NCBI RefSeq assembly: GCF_016862935.1
Contig: NZ_BONX01000045.1
Coordinates: 62,001-126,000 of the forward strand
Source of the DNA: Plantactinospora mayteni
GTDB taxonomy: Bacteria > Actinomycetota > Actinomycetes > Mycobacteriales > Micromonosporaceae
Length of the DNA stretch: 64,000 nucleotides
Direction: 5' to 3'
Shown one piece after another: positions 8,117-15,785 of the stretch (position 1 is the first letter of the stretch; each line of letters begins with the position of its first letter). The notes under the pieces are model-generated. The model was not told where the DNA came from, ran no database searches, and saw only the letters and a list, made by a program, of their open reading frames with translations. The translations under genes were made by a program, and so were the position numbers.

Positions 8117-9139
8117 ATGGCCAGACCGTCGATCGATCCCGTCGTGTGGCATCCGGACCGGGCACCGGCCCGAGCCCGCCAGCACAGCGGCACCCACCCG
8201 ATGCCACCGCTACGCCTGCACCCCGTACCCGGCCAGGGGCCGGAGGACGTCGCGGTCGACTCCGCCGGGCGGATCTACACCGGGCTCGTCGACGGCCGAC
8301 TGGTGCGGCTGCCGACGGACCGTACCGGAGCACGGGTCGTCGCCGAGACCGGCGGTCGGCCGCTCGGCGTCGAGGTGGACGGCGACGACCGACTGGTGGT
8401 CTGCGACGCCTCGCGCGGGCTGCTCCGGGTCGACCCCGAGACGGCCCGGATCAGTACCCTGGTCGCCGCCGGCACGGTGGTCGGGTCGGCGCCGCTGCGG
8501 GTCTGCAACAACGCGGCGGTGGCCGGCGACGGGTCGATCTGGTTCAGCGACTCGTCCCAGCGCTTCGAGTTGGCGTACTGGAAGGCGGACCTGCTCGAAC
8601 ACTCCGGCACCGGGCGCCTGCTCCGGTGGCATCCGGACGGGCACACCGAGGAGGTGCTGACCGGGCTCCAGTTCGCCAACGGGGTGGCGCTGGCGGCCGA
8701 CGAGTCGTACGTGGTGGTGGCCGAGACCGGGGCGTACCGGCTGACCCGGGTGTGGCTGGCCGGTCCGGGTACCGGAGAGGTGGACCGGCTGGCCGACAAC
8801 CTGCCGGCCTTCCCCGACAACCTCGCCCGCGACGACGACGGGCTGCTCTGGATCGCGATGGGTTCACCCCGGAACGCGCTGCTGGACCGGGTCTCGCCGT
8901 GGCATCCCGTCGTCCGGCGGGCCGTCTGGGCGCTGCCGGACTTCCTGCAACCGAAGCCGGTGGACACGGTCTGGGTGCAGGCGCTGGACGCCGACGGCCA
9001 GGTCCGGTACGACCTCCAGGCCACCGTCGGTGGATTCTCGATGGTCACCGGAGTACGCCGGCACGGCGACACCGTCTGGCTGGGCAGCCTGCACGGCGGC
9101 GCCGTAGCGGCGTTCGACCTGCCGGCCGCAGCCGCCTAG
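8117..9139 (+). CDS. SMP-30/strictosidine synthase-like beta-propeller protein
   Basis: A 340-residue six-bladed propeller protein, probably a lactonase-like or hydrolase-like enzyme. Blade motifs include PEDVAVDSAGRIYTG, RPLGVEVDGDDRLVVCD, the strictosidine-synthase-like VCNNAAVAGDGSIWFSDSS, and NGVALAADESYVVVAE, with late FPDNLARDDDGLLWIAM. There is no signal peptide. The ATG at 8117 is chosen over the upstream in-frame GTG-less extension because the latter would run through the ArsR operator. A terminator follows directly. The substrate is unknown. Confidence 0.87.
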   Translation: MARPSIDPVVWHPDRAPARARQHSGTHPMPPLRLHPVPGQGPEDVAVDSAGRIYTGLVDGRLVRLPTDRTGARVVAETGGRPLGVEVDGDDRLVVCDASRGLLRVDPETARISTLVAAGTVVGSAPLRVCNNAAVAGDGSIWFSDSSQRFELAYWKADLLEHSGTGRLLRWHPDGHTEEVLTGLQFANGVALAADESYVVVAETGAYRLTRVWLAGPGTGEVDRLADNLPAFPDNLARDDDGLLWIAMGSPRNALLDRVSPWHPVVRRAVWALPDFLQPKPVDTVWVQALDADGQVRYDLQATVGGFSMVTGVRRHGDTVWLGSLHGGAVAAFDLPAAAA

Positions 9140-9147
9140 ATCGGACG

Positions 9148-9178
9148 GAACCGTCCCCCGGCGACGGTGGGACGGTTC
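9148..9178 (+). terminator. Hairpin terminator
   Basis: The arms GAACCGTCCC (9148-9157) and GGGACGGTTC (9169-9178) form a perfect 10-bp stem nine bases after the propeller-protein stop. There is no strong T tract, as is common in high-GC terminators. Confidence 0.65.
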
Positions 9179-9300
9179 GGTGTCCACAGTACGACCGCCC
9201 ATCGGCGAGGTCGGCTTGGCGACCCGCGGCGCGCCTTGACCATGGGGGTCCGCCGCAGGGCGGACTTCCGCATACTCCCGGAGTTTGAAATCTTTGGGGC

Positions 9301-10488
9301 GTGTCGGCGGTTAACGGGCGAGAACGAGCTGAACGCGTACTGGTCCGCGGGTTCGGGGCGGTCCGCCTCGCGCAGTACGCCGCGGCCGGGGTGGCCGCCG
9401 TCTCCACCGACCGGTCGGCATACCTGCGACCGGGCGTCGTGTTCGGCCTCTACGCCGTCGCCGCCGCGTGGTCGGTCGTGCTCTACGGCGGCGCCCTGCG
9501 CGGGCGGCGCATCACCTGGGTCGCCGTCCTCGCCGACGTCCTGCTCATCGGGGTCGCGCTCGTCGTGATCGGCCGGCTGACCGCGCCCGGCCACGCGATC
9601 GGGTGGGCGAACTGGACCGTCGCGCCGGCCAACGCGGCCGGCGTGCTCGCCGCCGTGTTCGGCCCGCGCTGGCTGGCCGCACCGTCGATCCTGCTGCTCT
9701 CCGGCTGCTACCTCGCCGGGGTGTGGCCGGATCTCGCCGCCGACTCCTCGCTGCTCGCCTCCGTGACCGGAAACATCGGCTCGCTGGTCCTGTTCACCGT
9801 CGCCGCCGGGCTCGCCGCGACCTGGGTGCGCTCGTCGGCGCACGCCGCGGACGAGGCCCACGCGTCCGCCCTGGCGGCCCAGCGCCAGGCCGCCGACGCA
9901 GCCGCCCGAATGGCGTCGGTGGAGGCCCGGGACTGGGAACGGCGGCGGCAGTACCGGAACCTGCACGACACGGTGCTCTCCACGCTGACCGTGGGCGCCA
10001 TGGGGCAGATCGACCTCAACACCGAGCAGTTCCGCAGCCAGTGCGAGCGCGACGCGCGATACCTTCGCTCCCTGATCACCGGGTCGGACGACGCGGTGTC
10101 GACGGACCTCAGCACCGGGCTCGGGCGCGTCGTGCGCGACCTGGCCGCTCTCGGGCTGCGGATCGACCACAACTCGGCGGAACTGCCGGCCGGCGTGCCC
10201 GGCCACGTCACCGAGGCGCTGCTGGGCGCGACCCGGGAGGCGCTCAACAACGCCCGCAAACACGCGGGCACCGGACAGGCATGGCTGACGACCCGTGGCG
10301 ACGGCTCCGGCGGGGTCCGGGTCACTGTCGTCGACCGGGGCGCCGGCTTCGTGCCCTCGGCCACCCGCAGCGGGTACGGGCTGCTGGGCTCGATCCGGCA
10401 CCGCGTGGTCGAGGCCGGCGGCCAGTGCGACATCACCAGTACGCCCGGCGAGGGCACCACCGTGGAGATCACATGGAAACCGTCATAA
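9301..10488 (+). CDS. NarL/DesK-type sensor histidine kinase
   Basis: A 395-residue membrane histidine kinase. About five or six membrane segments occupy residues 20-185. A dimerisation region follows with the phosphoacceptor His near 222 (NLHDTVLSTLTV), and then an HATPase_c domain with N box EALNNARKHAG and G-box GYGLLGSIRHRV. It is coupled to the response regulator gene, whose ATG lies inside its last codons. The GTG start at 9301 is the first start after an in-frame stop and its ribosome-binding site is poor. The lack of an extracytoplasmic domain suggests sensing within the membrane. Confidence 0.9.
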   Translation: MSAVNGRERAERVLVRGFGAVRLAQYAAAGVAAVSTDRSAYLRPGVVFGLYAVAAAWSVVLYGGALRGRRITWVAVLADVLLIGVALVVIGRLTAPGHAIGWANWTVAPANAAGVLAAVFGPRWLAAPSILLLSGCYLAGVWPDLAADSSLLASVTGNIGSLVLFTVAAGLAATWVRSSAHAADEAHASALAAQRQAADAAARMASVEARDWERRRQYRNLHDTVLSTLTVGAMGQIDLNTEQFRSQCERDARYLRSLITGSDDAVSTDLSTGLGRVVRDLAALGLRIDHNSAELPAGVPGHVTEALLGATREALNNARKHAGTGQAWLTTRGDGSGGVRVTVVDRGAGFVPSATRSGYGLLGSIRHRVVEAGGQCDITSTPGEGTTVEITWKPS

Positions 10489-11111
10489 CCATCGGCGCGA
10501 TCGACGACGAGAAGATGCTGCTCCAGTCGTTCGCGAACTGGTTCGGCAGTACGCCCGACATCCGGCTGACGGCGATGGCCGTGTCGGTGGACGAGTACCT
10601 TGCCGGACCCGACGCGCCGGCGATCGTGCTGCTCGACCTCGACCTGGGCAACTTCACCGACCCGGCGCACAACGTCGCGCAACTGACCGCCACCGGCCGC
10701 CAGGTGATCGTCATCTCGGTGGTGAAGGACCGCCGCTGGGTGGTCTCCGCGACCGAGGCCGGCGCGGTGGCGTACATCCCCAAGGAACGCGATCTCCACG
10801 ATCTGGCGGACGCGATCCGGGCCGTGCACCGTGGGGAGACGCCGACGTCGCCGGAGCACGCGTTTCTGCTGAGCGACGACGACCGGCGCGGTCCGGCGCT
10901 GTCGCCCCGGGAGCGGCAGATCCTGCTGGGGGTGGCGGAGGGCATGACGCACGCCGCCATCGCGCGACGGCTCGGCATCGAGAAGAGCACGGTGAAGACC
11001 CACCTGGAGCGGGTCCGGCAGAAGTACCGGGACCACGGGCGGCCCATCACCAGCCCGGGTGACTACCTGAAACGGGTGGGCGAGGACCCGATCCGCGGTG
11101 AGCTGCCCTAG
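10473..11111 (+). CDS. NarL/LuxR-family response regulator
   Basis: A 212-residue two-domain regulator. The receiver has the acidic pair Asp11-Asp12, the phosphoacceptor Asp55 (LLDLDLG), Ser82 and Lys104. The LuxR-type helix-turn-helix (about 146-195) reads LSPRERQILLGVAEGM, then IARRLGIEKSTVKTHLERV. The gene overlaps the kinase gene by 16 bp. It lies about 110 bp before the chaperone/kinase operon on the same strand, so it is a candidate regulator of that operon, though this is only positional inference. Confidence 0.92.
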   Translation: METVITIGAIDDEKMLLQSFANWFGSTPDIRLTAMAVSVDEYLAGPDAPAIVLLDLDLGNFTDPAHNVAQLTATGRQVIVISVVKDRRWVVSATEAGAVAYIPKERDLHDLADAIRAVHRGETPTSPEHAFLLSDDDRRGPALSPRERQILLGVAEGMTHAAIARRLGIEKSTVKTHLERVRQKYRDHGRPITSPGDYLKRVGEDPIRGELP

Positions 11112-11219
11112 GTCGTACATCTGGTTTCCAACTGTCTGCTGTGGTGTGCGGCGCGCGGCGTGACGATCCTGAGAGTCGAGTCGATCTGAGTCCTGAGTAT
11201 GTCGTCCTGGGGAGCTCTA

Positions 11220-13358
11220 GTGAGTGAGGTGGCAGTCGCCAGCCTGCGGGAGCTGGCCGGGCCGGACCTGTACCGGCGCAACGCCTTCCGGGTCACCGGC
11301 CTGCCGGTGGACGTGGACCGGCGTACCGCGCGAGCGCGGCAGCAGCAGTTGACGGCGGCGTTGCGGGTCGGCGCGGACGTGGACTGGCAGGGTTCCTCGG
11401 CGACCGCCGAGGATGTGCGCGCCGCCTTCGACGGGGTGTTGGGCGATCCGCGCCGCCGGCTGGTGCACGAGGTGTTCGCCGTGTGGGGCACGCCGGACGG
11501 CTGCGAATGCCCGGCGGGGGTCCACCACGACCACGACGCCGCGGTACGGGCACACGCCGCGGCGCTCGACGCCGAGCCGGCCGACCTGCTGGCCGCGACC
11601 ATCTCCGGCGCGCTGCCCGGCCAGTGGACGGCGGCGGCGACGGCCTGGACGAAGACGCTGCGCTCGGCATCGTTCTGGCGACACCTGCACCACCGGGTGC
11701 AGCGGCTCGACGACAAGCAGCTCGACGCGTCCACCGTCGACGCGCTGCGCGCGGAACTGCCGGTGGCGTTGGTACGCCCGCTGCTGCGGTTGGCGGCGTC
11801 GGCGGCCTATCCGGCTCCGCTGCGGAAGAACCTGGCCGAGTGGCCGGTGCCGGCCCGGGAACGCGACCGGTTGATCGAGGAAGCCGCCGAGCCGCTCTAC
11901 ACGGAGCTGGAGTCCACGGTCCGCGACCTGCACACCCGGCTGGACTCCGGCGACGCCGACGAGATCGTGGCCGAGATGCGCGCGCGGGTGCTGCCGACGC
12001 TGGCCCGGCTGGAGGGGTTGGCGCCGCGCGACCAGCACCGCCGCACGGACGCCGTCCGCGACAAGGTCGCGGTACTGCTCAACAACTGCGCACTGGCCCG
12101 GAACCGGGCGACCGGGCAGTACGAGGGCACGGTCAGGGGCTGGCTGGCGGAGGCGGAGAAGCTCGCCACCGACCCGGAGACCCAGCGCCGGGTCCGGGAA
12201 AACCTGCGGGGCTTCGACGAGGCGGAAAGGGCGCTCGACCAGTTCCGGTTCACGGTCGACGAGATCCGGCGAACCCGTGGGCGGTACGAGGCCGCGAGGT
12301 TCCTGCGCGGCATCCTCTCCCAGGTCACCGACGAGGCGCTGGTGGCGGCGATCCGCGAGATGCTCTCCGATCTGGGCGCGGGCGCACCGACCTCGTACGG
12401 CAAACCCAGCCGGCCGGTCCGGTTGCGCCCGCCAATCAGACGGGCGGATTGGGGGGATCAAGTCAGGCGGGGCCTCAGGACGCTGAGTGGCCTCGTCGCC
12501 TGCGCGGTCGTGGTCGTGGCGCTCGTGCTGATAGTCAAGGCGGTGACCGACGCGGACAAGAGCGGGGTCGATATCCACCCGGCCGACTACAGCGGCGTTC
12601 CACAGGGGATCATCTGCGTCCGGGACGCGGAAGACTGGCGCGACGGCGATTCGACAGTGGCGGCCGTGCCCTGCGTGCAGGGCCATACCGGTGAGGTGAT
12701 CGCCTATGTGGGGCTGGGAGAAACGATCGCCTCCTGGCCCGACGCGGACTACGACTACCTGGCCGGACTCGCGCGCTTCAGCTGCGGTGAGCAGGCAATC
12801 CGCTTCGGACTGGCGCCGGACCTGTACACGACCGAGGTGATCCTCCCCGCCCCCGACGTCGTCCGCTCGGACTCGGCGGCCAACTACGCGACGTGCCTGG
12901 TGCTGCGGGCCGACGGCGAGCGCTGGTCGTTCCTGGCCGCCTCGCGACAGACCGGCGCCCTGCTCGCCGTGCTGCGGCCGGTGACGTCCCGCGAGGGCCG
13001 GGACCACAACGCGCCGGCCGGATACTGCGTGGAACTCAAGCAGGAGCACGACGGCGCGGACAACGTCTGGCCCATCGTGCGCTGCGACAACCCGCACTGG
13101 GCCGAGATCCTCGGCTACCAGATGCTGAGCTGGCCGCCGCCCGGGGCGCGGCTCACCGAGGAGGCGACCCGGTCACGGCTGCTGGCGGAAGCGCGCCGGG
13201 CGTGCGGAGAGTTGGCGACCCAGCTACGGGTGCCCAGCACGTTCGCGGTCTCGGCGATCCTGTCGGAGTGGTGGAGCGAGCAGAGCCAGGAGCGGATGTA
13301 CGCGGCCTGCGTGGCACATCGCAAGGACCACCAGCCCTTCGACGGACGGGCACGGTAG
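11220..13358 (+). CDS. J-like / transmembrane protein with two septum-formation-like outer domains
   Basis: A 712-residue protein and first gene of a six-gene operon. The N-terminus (NAFRVTGLPVD...LGDPRRRLVHEVFAVWG) resembles the J-like module found next to divergent bacterial Hsp70s, but there is no HPD motif. It is followed by CECP and a His-rich HHDHD patch, then a long helical region to about residue 400. One membrane segment lies near 422-442 (LVACAVVVVALVLIV). Two outer domains follow, each with C...V.C...H..E patterns (CVRD...PCVQGHTGEV and YCVEL...RCDNPHWAEI) like Septum_form. GTG at 11220 is chosen for GGGGAG upstream; ATG at 11199 is the alternative. It may bring Hsp70 to the membrane. 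Confidence 0.72.
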   Translation: MSEVAVASLRELAGPDLYRRNAFRVTGLPVDVDRRTARARQQQLTAALRVGADVDWQGSSATAEDVRAAFDGVLGDPRRRLVHEVFAVWGTPDGCECPAGVHHDHDAAVRAHAAALDAEPADLLAATISGALPGQWTAAATAWTKTLRSASFWRHLHHRVQRLDDKQLDASTVDALRAELPVALVRPLLRLAASAAYPAPLRKNLAEWPVPARERDRLIEEAAEPLYTELESTVRDLHTRLDSGDADEIVAEMRARVLPTLARLEGLAPRDQHRRTDAVRDKVAVLLNNCALARNRATGQYEGTVRGWLAEAEKLATDPETQRRVRENLRGFDEAERALDQFRFTVDEIRRTRGRYEAARFLRGILSQVTDEALVAAIREMLSDLGAGAPTSYGKPSRPVRLRPPIRRADWGDQVRRGLRTLSGLVACAVVVVALVLIVKAVTDADKSGVDIHPADYSGVPQGIICVRDAEDWRDGDSTVAAVPCVQGHTGEVIAYVGLGETIASWPDADYDYLAGLARFSCGEQAIRFGLAPDLYTTEVILPAPDVVRSDSAANYATCLVLRADGERWSFLAASRQTGALLAVLRPVTSREGRDHNAPAGYCVELKQEHDGADNVWPIVRCDNPHWAEILGYQMLSWPPPGARLTEEATRSRLLAEARRACGELATQLRVPSTFAVSAILSEWWSEQSQERMYAACVAHRKDHQPFDGRAR

Positions 13359-13390
13359 GCCGGGACATGATGCCGCAGAAGGAGTCGACG

Positions 13391-14173
13391 GTGGGCGAGG
13401 CGACGCGCACGGGCGGGAGCGTGACGTTGCGCATCACCTCGCCGGAGGGAAGGGTCCGGGGCGTCGAGCTGACCGACGGGCCCATCACGATCGGGCGTAC
13501 CGCGCCGGACCACGCGCCGGACGTGGCGCTGGAGCCGGATCCGCAGCGCTGGGTCGGCCGGCTGCACTGCACATTGGACCTCAGCGACGGCGGCTGGACG
13601 GTCACCGACAACGCGAGCGTCAACGGCACGCTGCTGCGCTCCCTGGACGGGCGCACCGATCGCCTGGTGGGCAGCCGACGACTGCGGCACGGTGACGCAC
13701 TGCTGATCCTCGGCGACATGTCCCCGGACGGCGAGCCGCTGTACTGGGAGCTGACGCTGCTCGACCCGCACACCACCCAGGCCGCGCCGTTCGAGTCGCC
13801 CTCGGCGGCACCGAGGCGCGGACCGTGCCTGCGGTACGACTGGGTGGCCGCGCGGGCGTACCGCAGCGACGAGGACGGCGAATCCCCGGTCAGCGGGCTG
13901 CGACCGCAGGGGCACCAGCTACTGCGGTACATGGTGGGGCGAAGCAGCGCTGGCGCGGCCGTCGCGTGTGGACACGAGGAGCTCGTCACCGCGCTCTGGG
14001 GTCCACGGGAGGAGTGGCCACCCGGCCGCGCCTACAACCGTGCCGACCTGGCCGGCGTCGTACGCGCGGTGCGCCGCGCCATCGAGGCGGACCCGTCCGC
14101 TCCGGGCATCCTGGAGACCATCACCGGCATCGGCTACCGGCTCAACGTCACCGATCCGGGGGAAGGCTCGTGA
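13391..14173 (+). CDS. FHA domain plus OmpR-type winged-helix protein
   Basis: A 260-residue protein. An FHA-type phosphothreonine-binding domain occupies about residues 10-110 (ITIGRTAPDH, then VGRLHCTLDL and DNASVNGTLL). It is followed by an OmpR/PhoB-like winged helix (QLLRYMVGR... to TGIGYRLNV). This couples recognition of a phosphorylated partner to DNA binding or protein contact. The kinase encoded next, with a GTGA overlap, is the obvious source of the phosphate. GTG at 13391 is preferred because AAGGAG lies six bases upstream; ATGs at 13367 and 13370 are alternatives. Confidence 0.82.
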   Translation: MGEATRTGGSVTLRITSPEGRVRGVELTDGPITIGRTAPDHAPDVALEPDPQRWVGRLHCTLDLSDGGWTVTDNASVNGTLLRSLDGRTDRLVGSRRLRHGDALLILGDMSPDGEPLYWELTLLDPHTTQAAPFESPSAAPRRGPCLRYDWVAARAYRSDEDGESPVSGLRPQGHQLLRYMVGRSSAGAAVACGHEELVTALWGPREEWPPGRAYNRADLAGVVRAVRRAIEADPSAPGILETITGIGYRLNVTDPGEGS

Positions 14174-15216
14174 GTCTGCTGGAGAGCGGCGACCGGGTCA
14201 CCGAGACGCTGGTGGTGGACCGGTTGCTCGGGGAGGGCGCCTTCGCCGAGGTGCACCGGGTACGCCACGAGTACCTCGGCTGGCAGGCCATGAAGGTCTT
14301 CAAGCGGGTCGCCTCGCTCGACGAGACCCGCACCCTGCTGGAGGAGGCGCGGCTGCTGTCCACACTGGGCCACCCGAACATCGTCCGGGTCTTCGACGCC
14401 GGCACCGTACGCACGCCGCAGGGCGTCCGTGGATTCTTCACGATGGAATACGTGGCCGGGGGCAGCCTGGAACGGCTGATCCGGGCACACGCGCCCACGT
14501 TGCCGGTGGCGCTGGCGGTCGAGGCGGCCGAGCAGATCGCCGCCGGCCTGACCGCCGCGCACGAGCAGGACCCGCCGATCCTGCACCGCGACCTCACCCT
14601 GGCGAACATCCTCGTCGGATACGACGGCAGCGGTCTGCGGATCCGGATCAGCGACTTCGGGCTCGCCAAGCGCGCCGACCCGTTCACGATGCTGGCCAGC
14701 GCCCAGGGCACGTTCGCCTTCATGGCACCGGAGGTACTGCGCCGGGAGGGATACTCGCGGGCCAGCGACGTGTGGTCGGTGGGCACCATCGTCTACCTGC
14801 TGCTGACCAACCGACTCCCCTACGACGACGGTCGGCCGCTCTCGTCGTACTCGCCGGGTCGGTTCGCGCGGGCGCCGCTGCCGCCGAGCCGGTACCACCC
14901 GGAGGTGGACCCGGAGCTGGACCGGATCCTGCTGTCCACGTTGGAGGTCGACCCGGCCGACCGACTGGCCTCGGCCGGTGTGCTGGCCGCCGCACTGCGC
15001 GACCGGCGCCTCGGCGGTGCCCCCGCTCGCAGCCAGGGCGAGCCGGCCCAGGCTCGGGCCGTACGGCTTGCCACCGAGGCGCTGGCCCTGGCCCGGCACG
15101 CCGGCCAGCTCGACCGAGCGACGAGCCTGATGGCGGAGGCGCTGGACCTGTCGCCGGACCTGCGCGCCCGCTACCTGCCCAAGCTGACCCTGTGGCGACG
15201 AGGGGTGACGATGTGA
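14170..15216 (+). CDS. Hanks-type Ser/Thr protein kinase
   Basis: A 348-residue soluble kinase with no membrane segment or sensor domain. Motifs in order are the glycine-rich loop GEGAFAEV (21-28), VAIK-type Lys42 (AMKVF), Glu59, the catalytic loop HRDLTLANIL (His139-Asp141-Asn146), SDFG (Asp162), and MAPE (186-189). The catalytic-loop Lys of HRDLKPxN is replaced by Thr143, an unusual change. The C-terminal 65 residues form a TPR-like helical segment. The gene is coupled to the FHA gene before it and the GrpE-like gene after it by four-base overlaps. Likely targets are its operon partners. Confidence 0.92.
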   Translation: MSLLESGDRVTETLVVDRLLGEGAFAEVHRVRHEYLGWQAMKVFKRVASLDETRTLLEEARLLSTLGHPNIVRVFDAGTVRTPQGVRGFFTMEYVAGGSLERLIRAHAPTLPVALAVEAAEQIAAGLTAAHEQDPPILHRDLTLANILVGYDGSGLRIRISDFGLAKRADPFTMLASAQGTFAFMAPEVLRREGYSRASDVWSVGTIVYLLLTNRLPYDDGRPLSSYSPGRFARAPLPPSRYHPEVDPELDRILLSTLEVDPADRLASAGVLAAALRDRRLGGAPARSQGEPAQARAVRLATEALALARHAGQLDRATSLMAEALDLSPDLRARYLPKLTLWRRGVTM

Positions 15217-15785
15217 GACGCATTGCCCGACTGCGCGAGGAGCTTCGCCAGCGCCGGCATCATCGCGAGTTCCGGATCCGGCCTCCGATGTGGACGGAGG
15301 CACAACGGGCCCGCCTGGAGGATCTGCTGACGGCGGTCCGGGACGCGGGACCCGCCGCGCAAGAGATGCCGCAGGAGACACCGCCCGAGACGCCGCAGGA
15401 GACGCCGCCCGAGACACCTCCCGAGGCGCCGGACGAAGCGGCACTCGCGACGGCCGTCACGAACCTGTGGCGGGCCCAGCGAAAGCTCGCCACGGCCGGC
15501 GACCGGCCCTCGCCCCGGGACCGCCAGGCCAGCCGGTATCTGCGCACGTCCACCGAGGCGCTGGCCGACGCCGGCCTGGTCGTCCAGGACCACGACGGCG
15601 ACGACTTCAACGCGGGGCGGGAACTCGAAGTCCTGGTCTACCAGGAGAACCCCGCCCTGACCGCCGAGACAGTCATCGAGACCGTCCGGCCGTCGGTCTA
15701 CCTGCACGGCCGACTCGTCCAGATGGGGCAGGTCATCGTCGGCACCCCAATCCAGCCCGTTGACGGAGGAAACGAGCATGCGTGA
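15213..15785 (+). CDS. GrpE-like nucleotide-exchange factor
   Basis: A 190-residue protein encoded just before the Hsp70 and overlapping it by eight bases. The N-terminus is basic and helical. A Pro/Glu/Thr repeat (PQETPPETPQETPPETP) spans about residues 52-73. The C-terminal half ends in RPSVYLHGRLVQMGQVIVG, which fits the beta-domain signature of GrpE. It lacks a clear long GrpE coiled coil, so it is a divergent member assigned from this tail and from context. The GTG at 15213 overlaps the kinase stop. Confidence 0.72.
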   Translation: MRRIARLREELRQRRHHREFRIRPPMWTEAQRARLEDLLTAVRDAGPAAQEMPQETPPETPQETPPETPPEAPDEAALATAVTNLWRAQRKLATAGDRPSPRDRQASRYLRTSTEALADAGLVVQDHDGDDFNAGRELEVLVYQENPALTAETVIETVRPSVYLHGRLVQMGQVIVGTPIQPVDGGNEHA

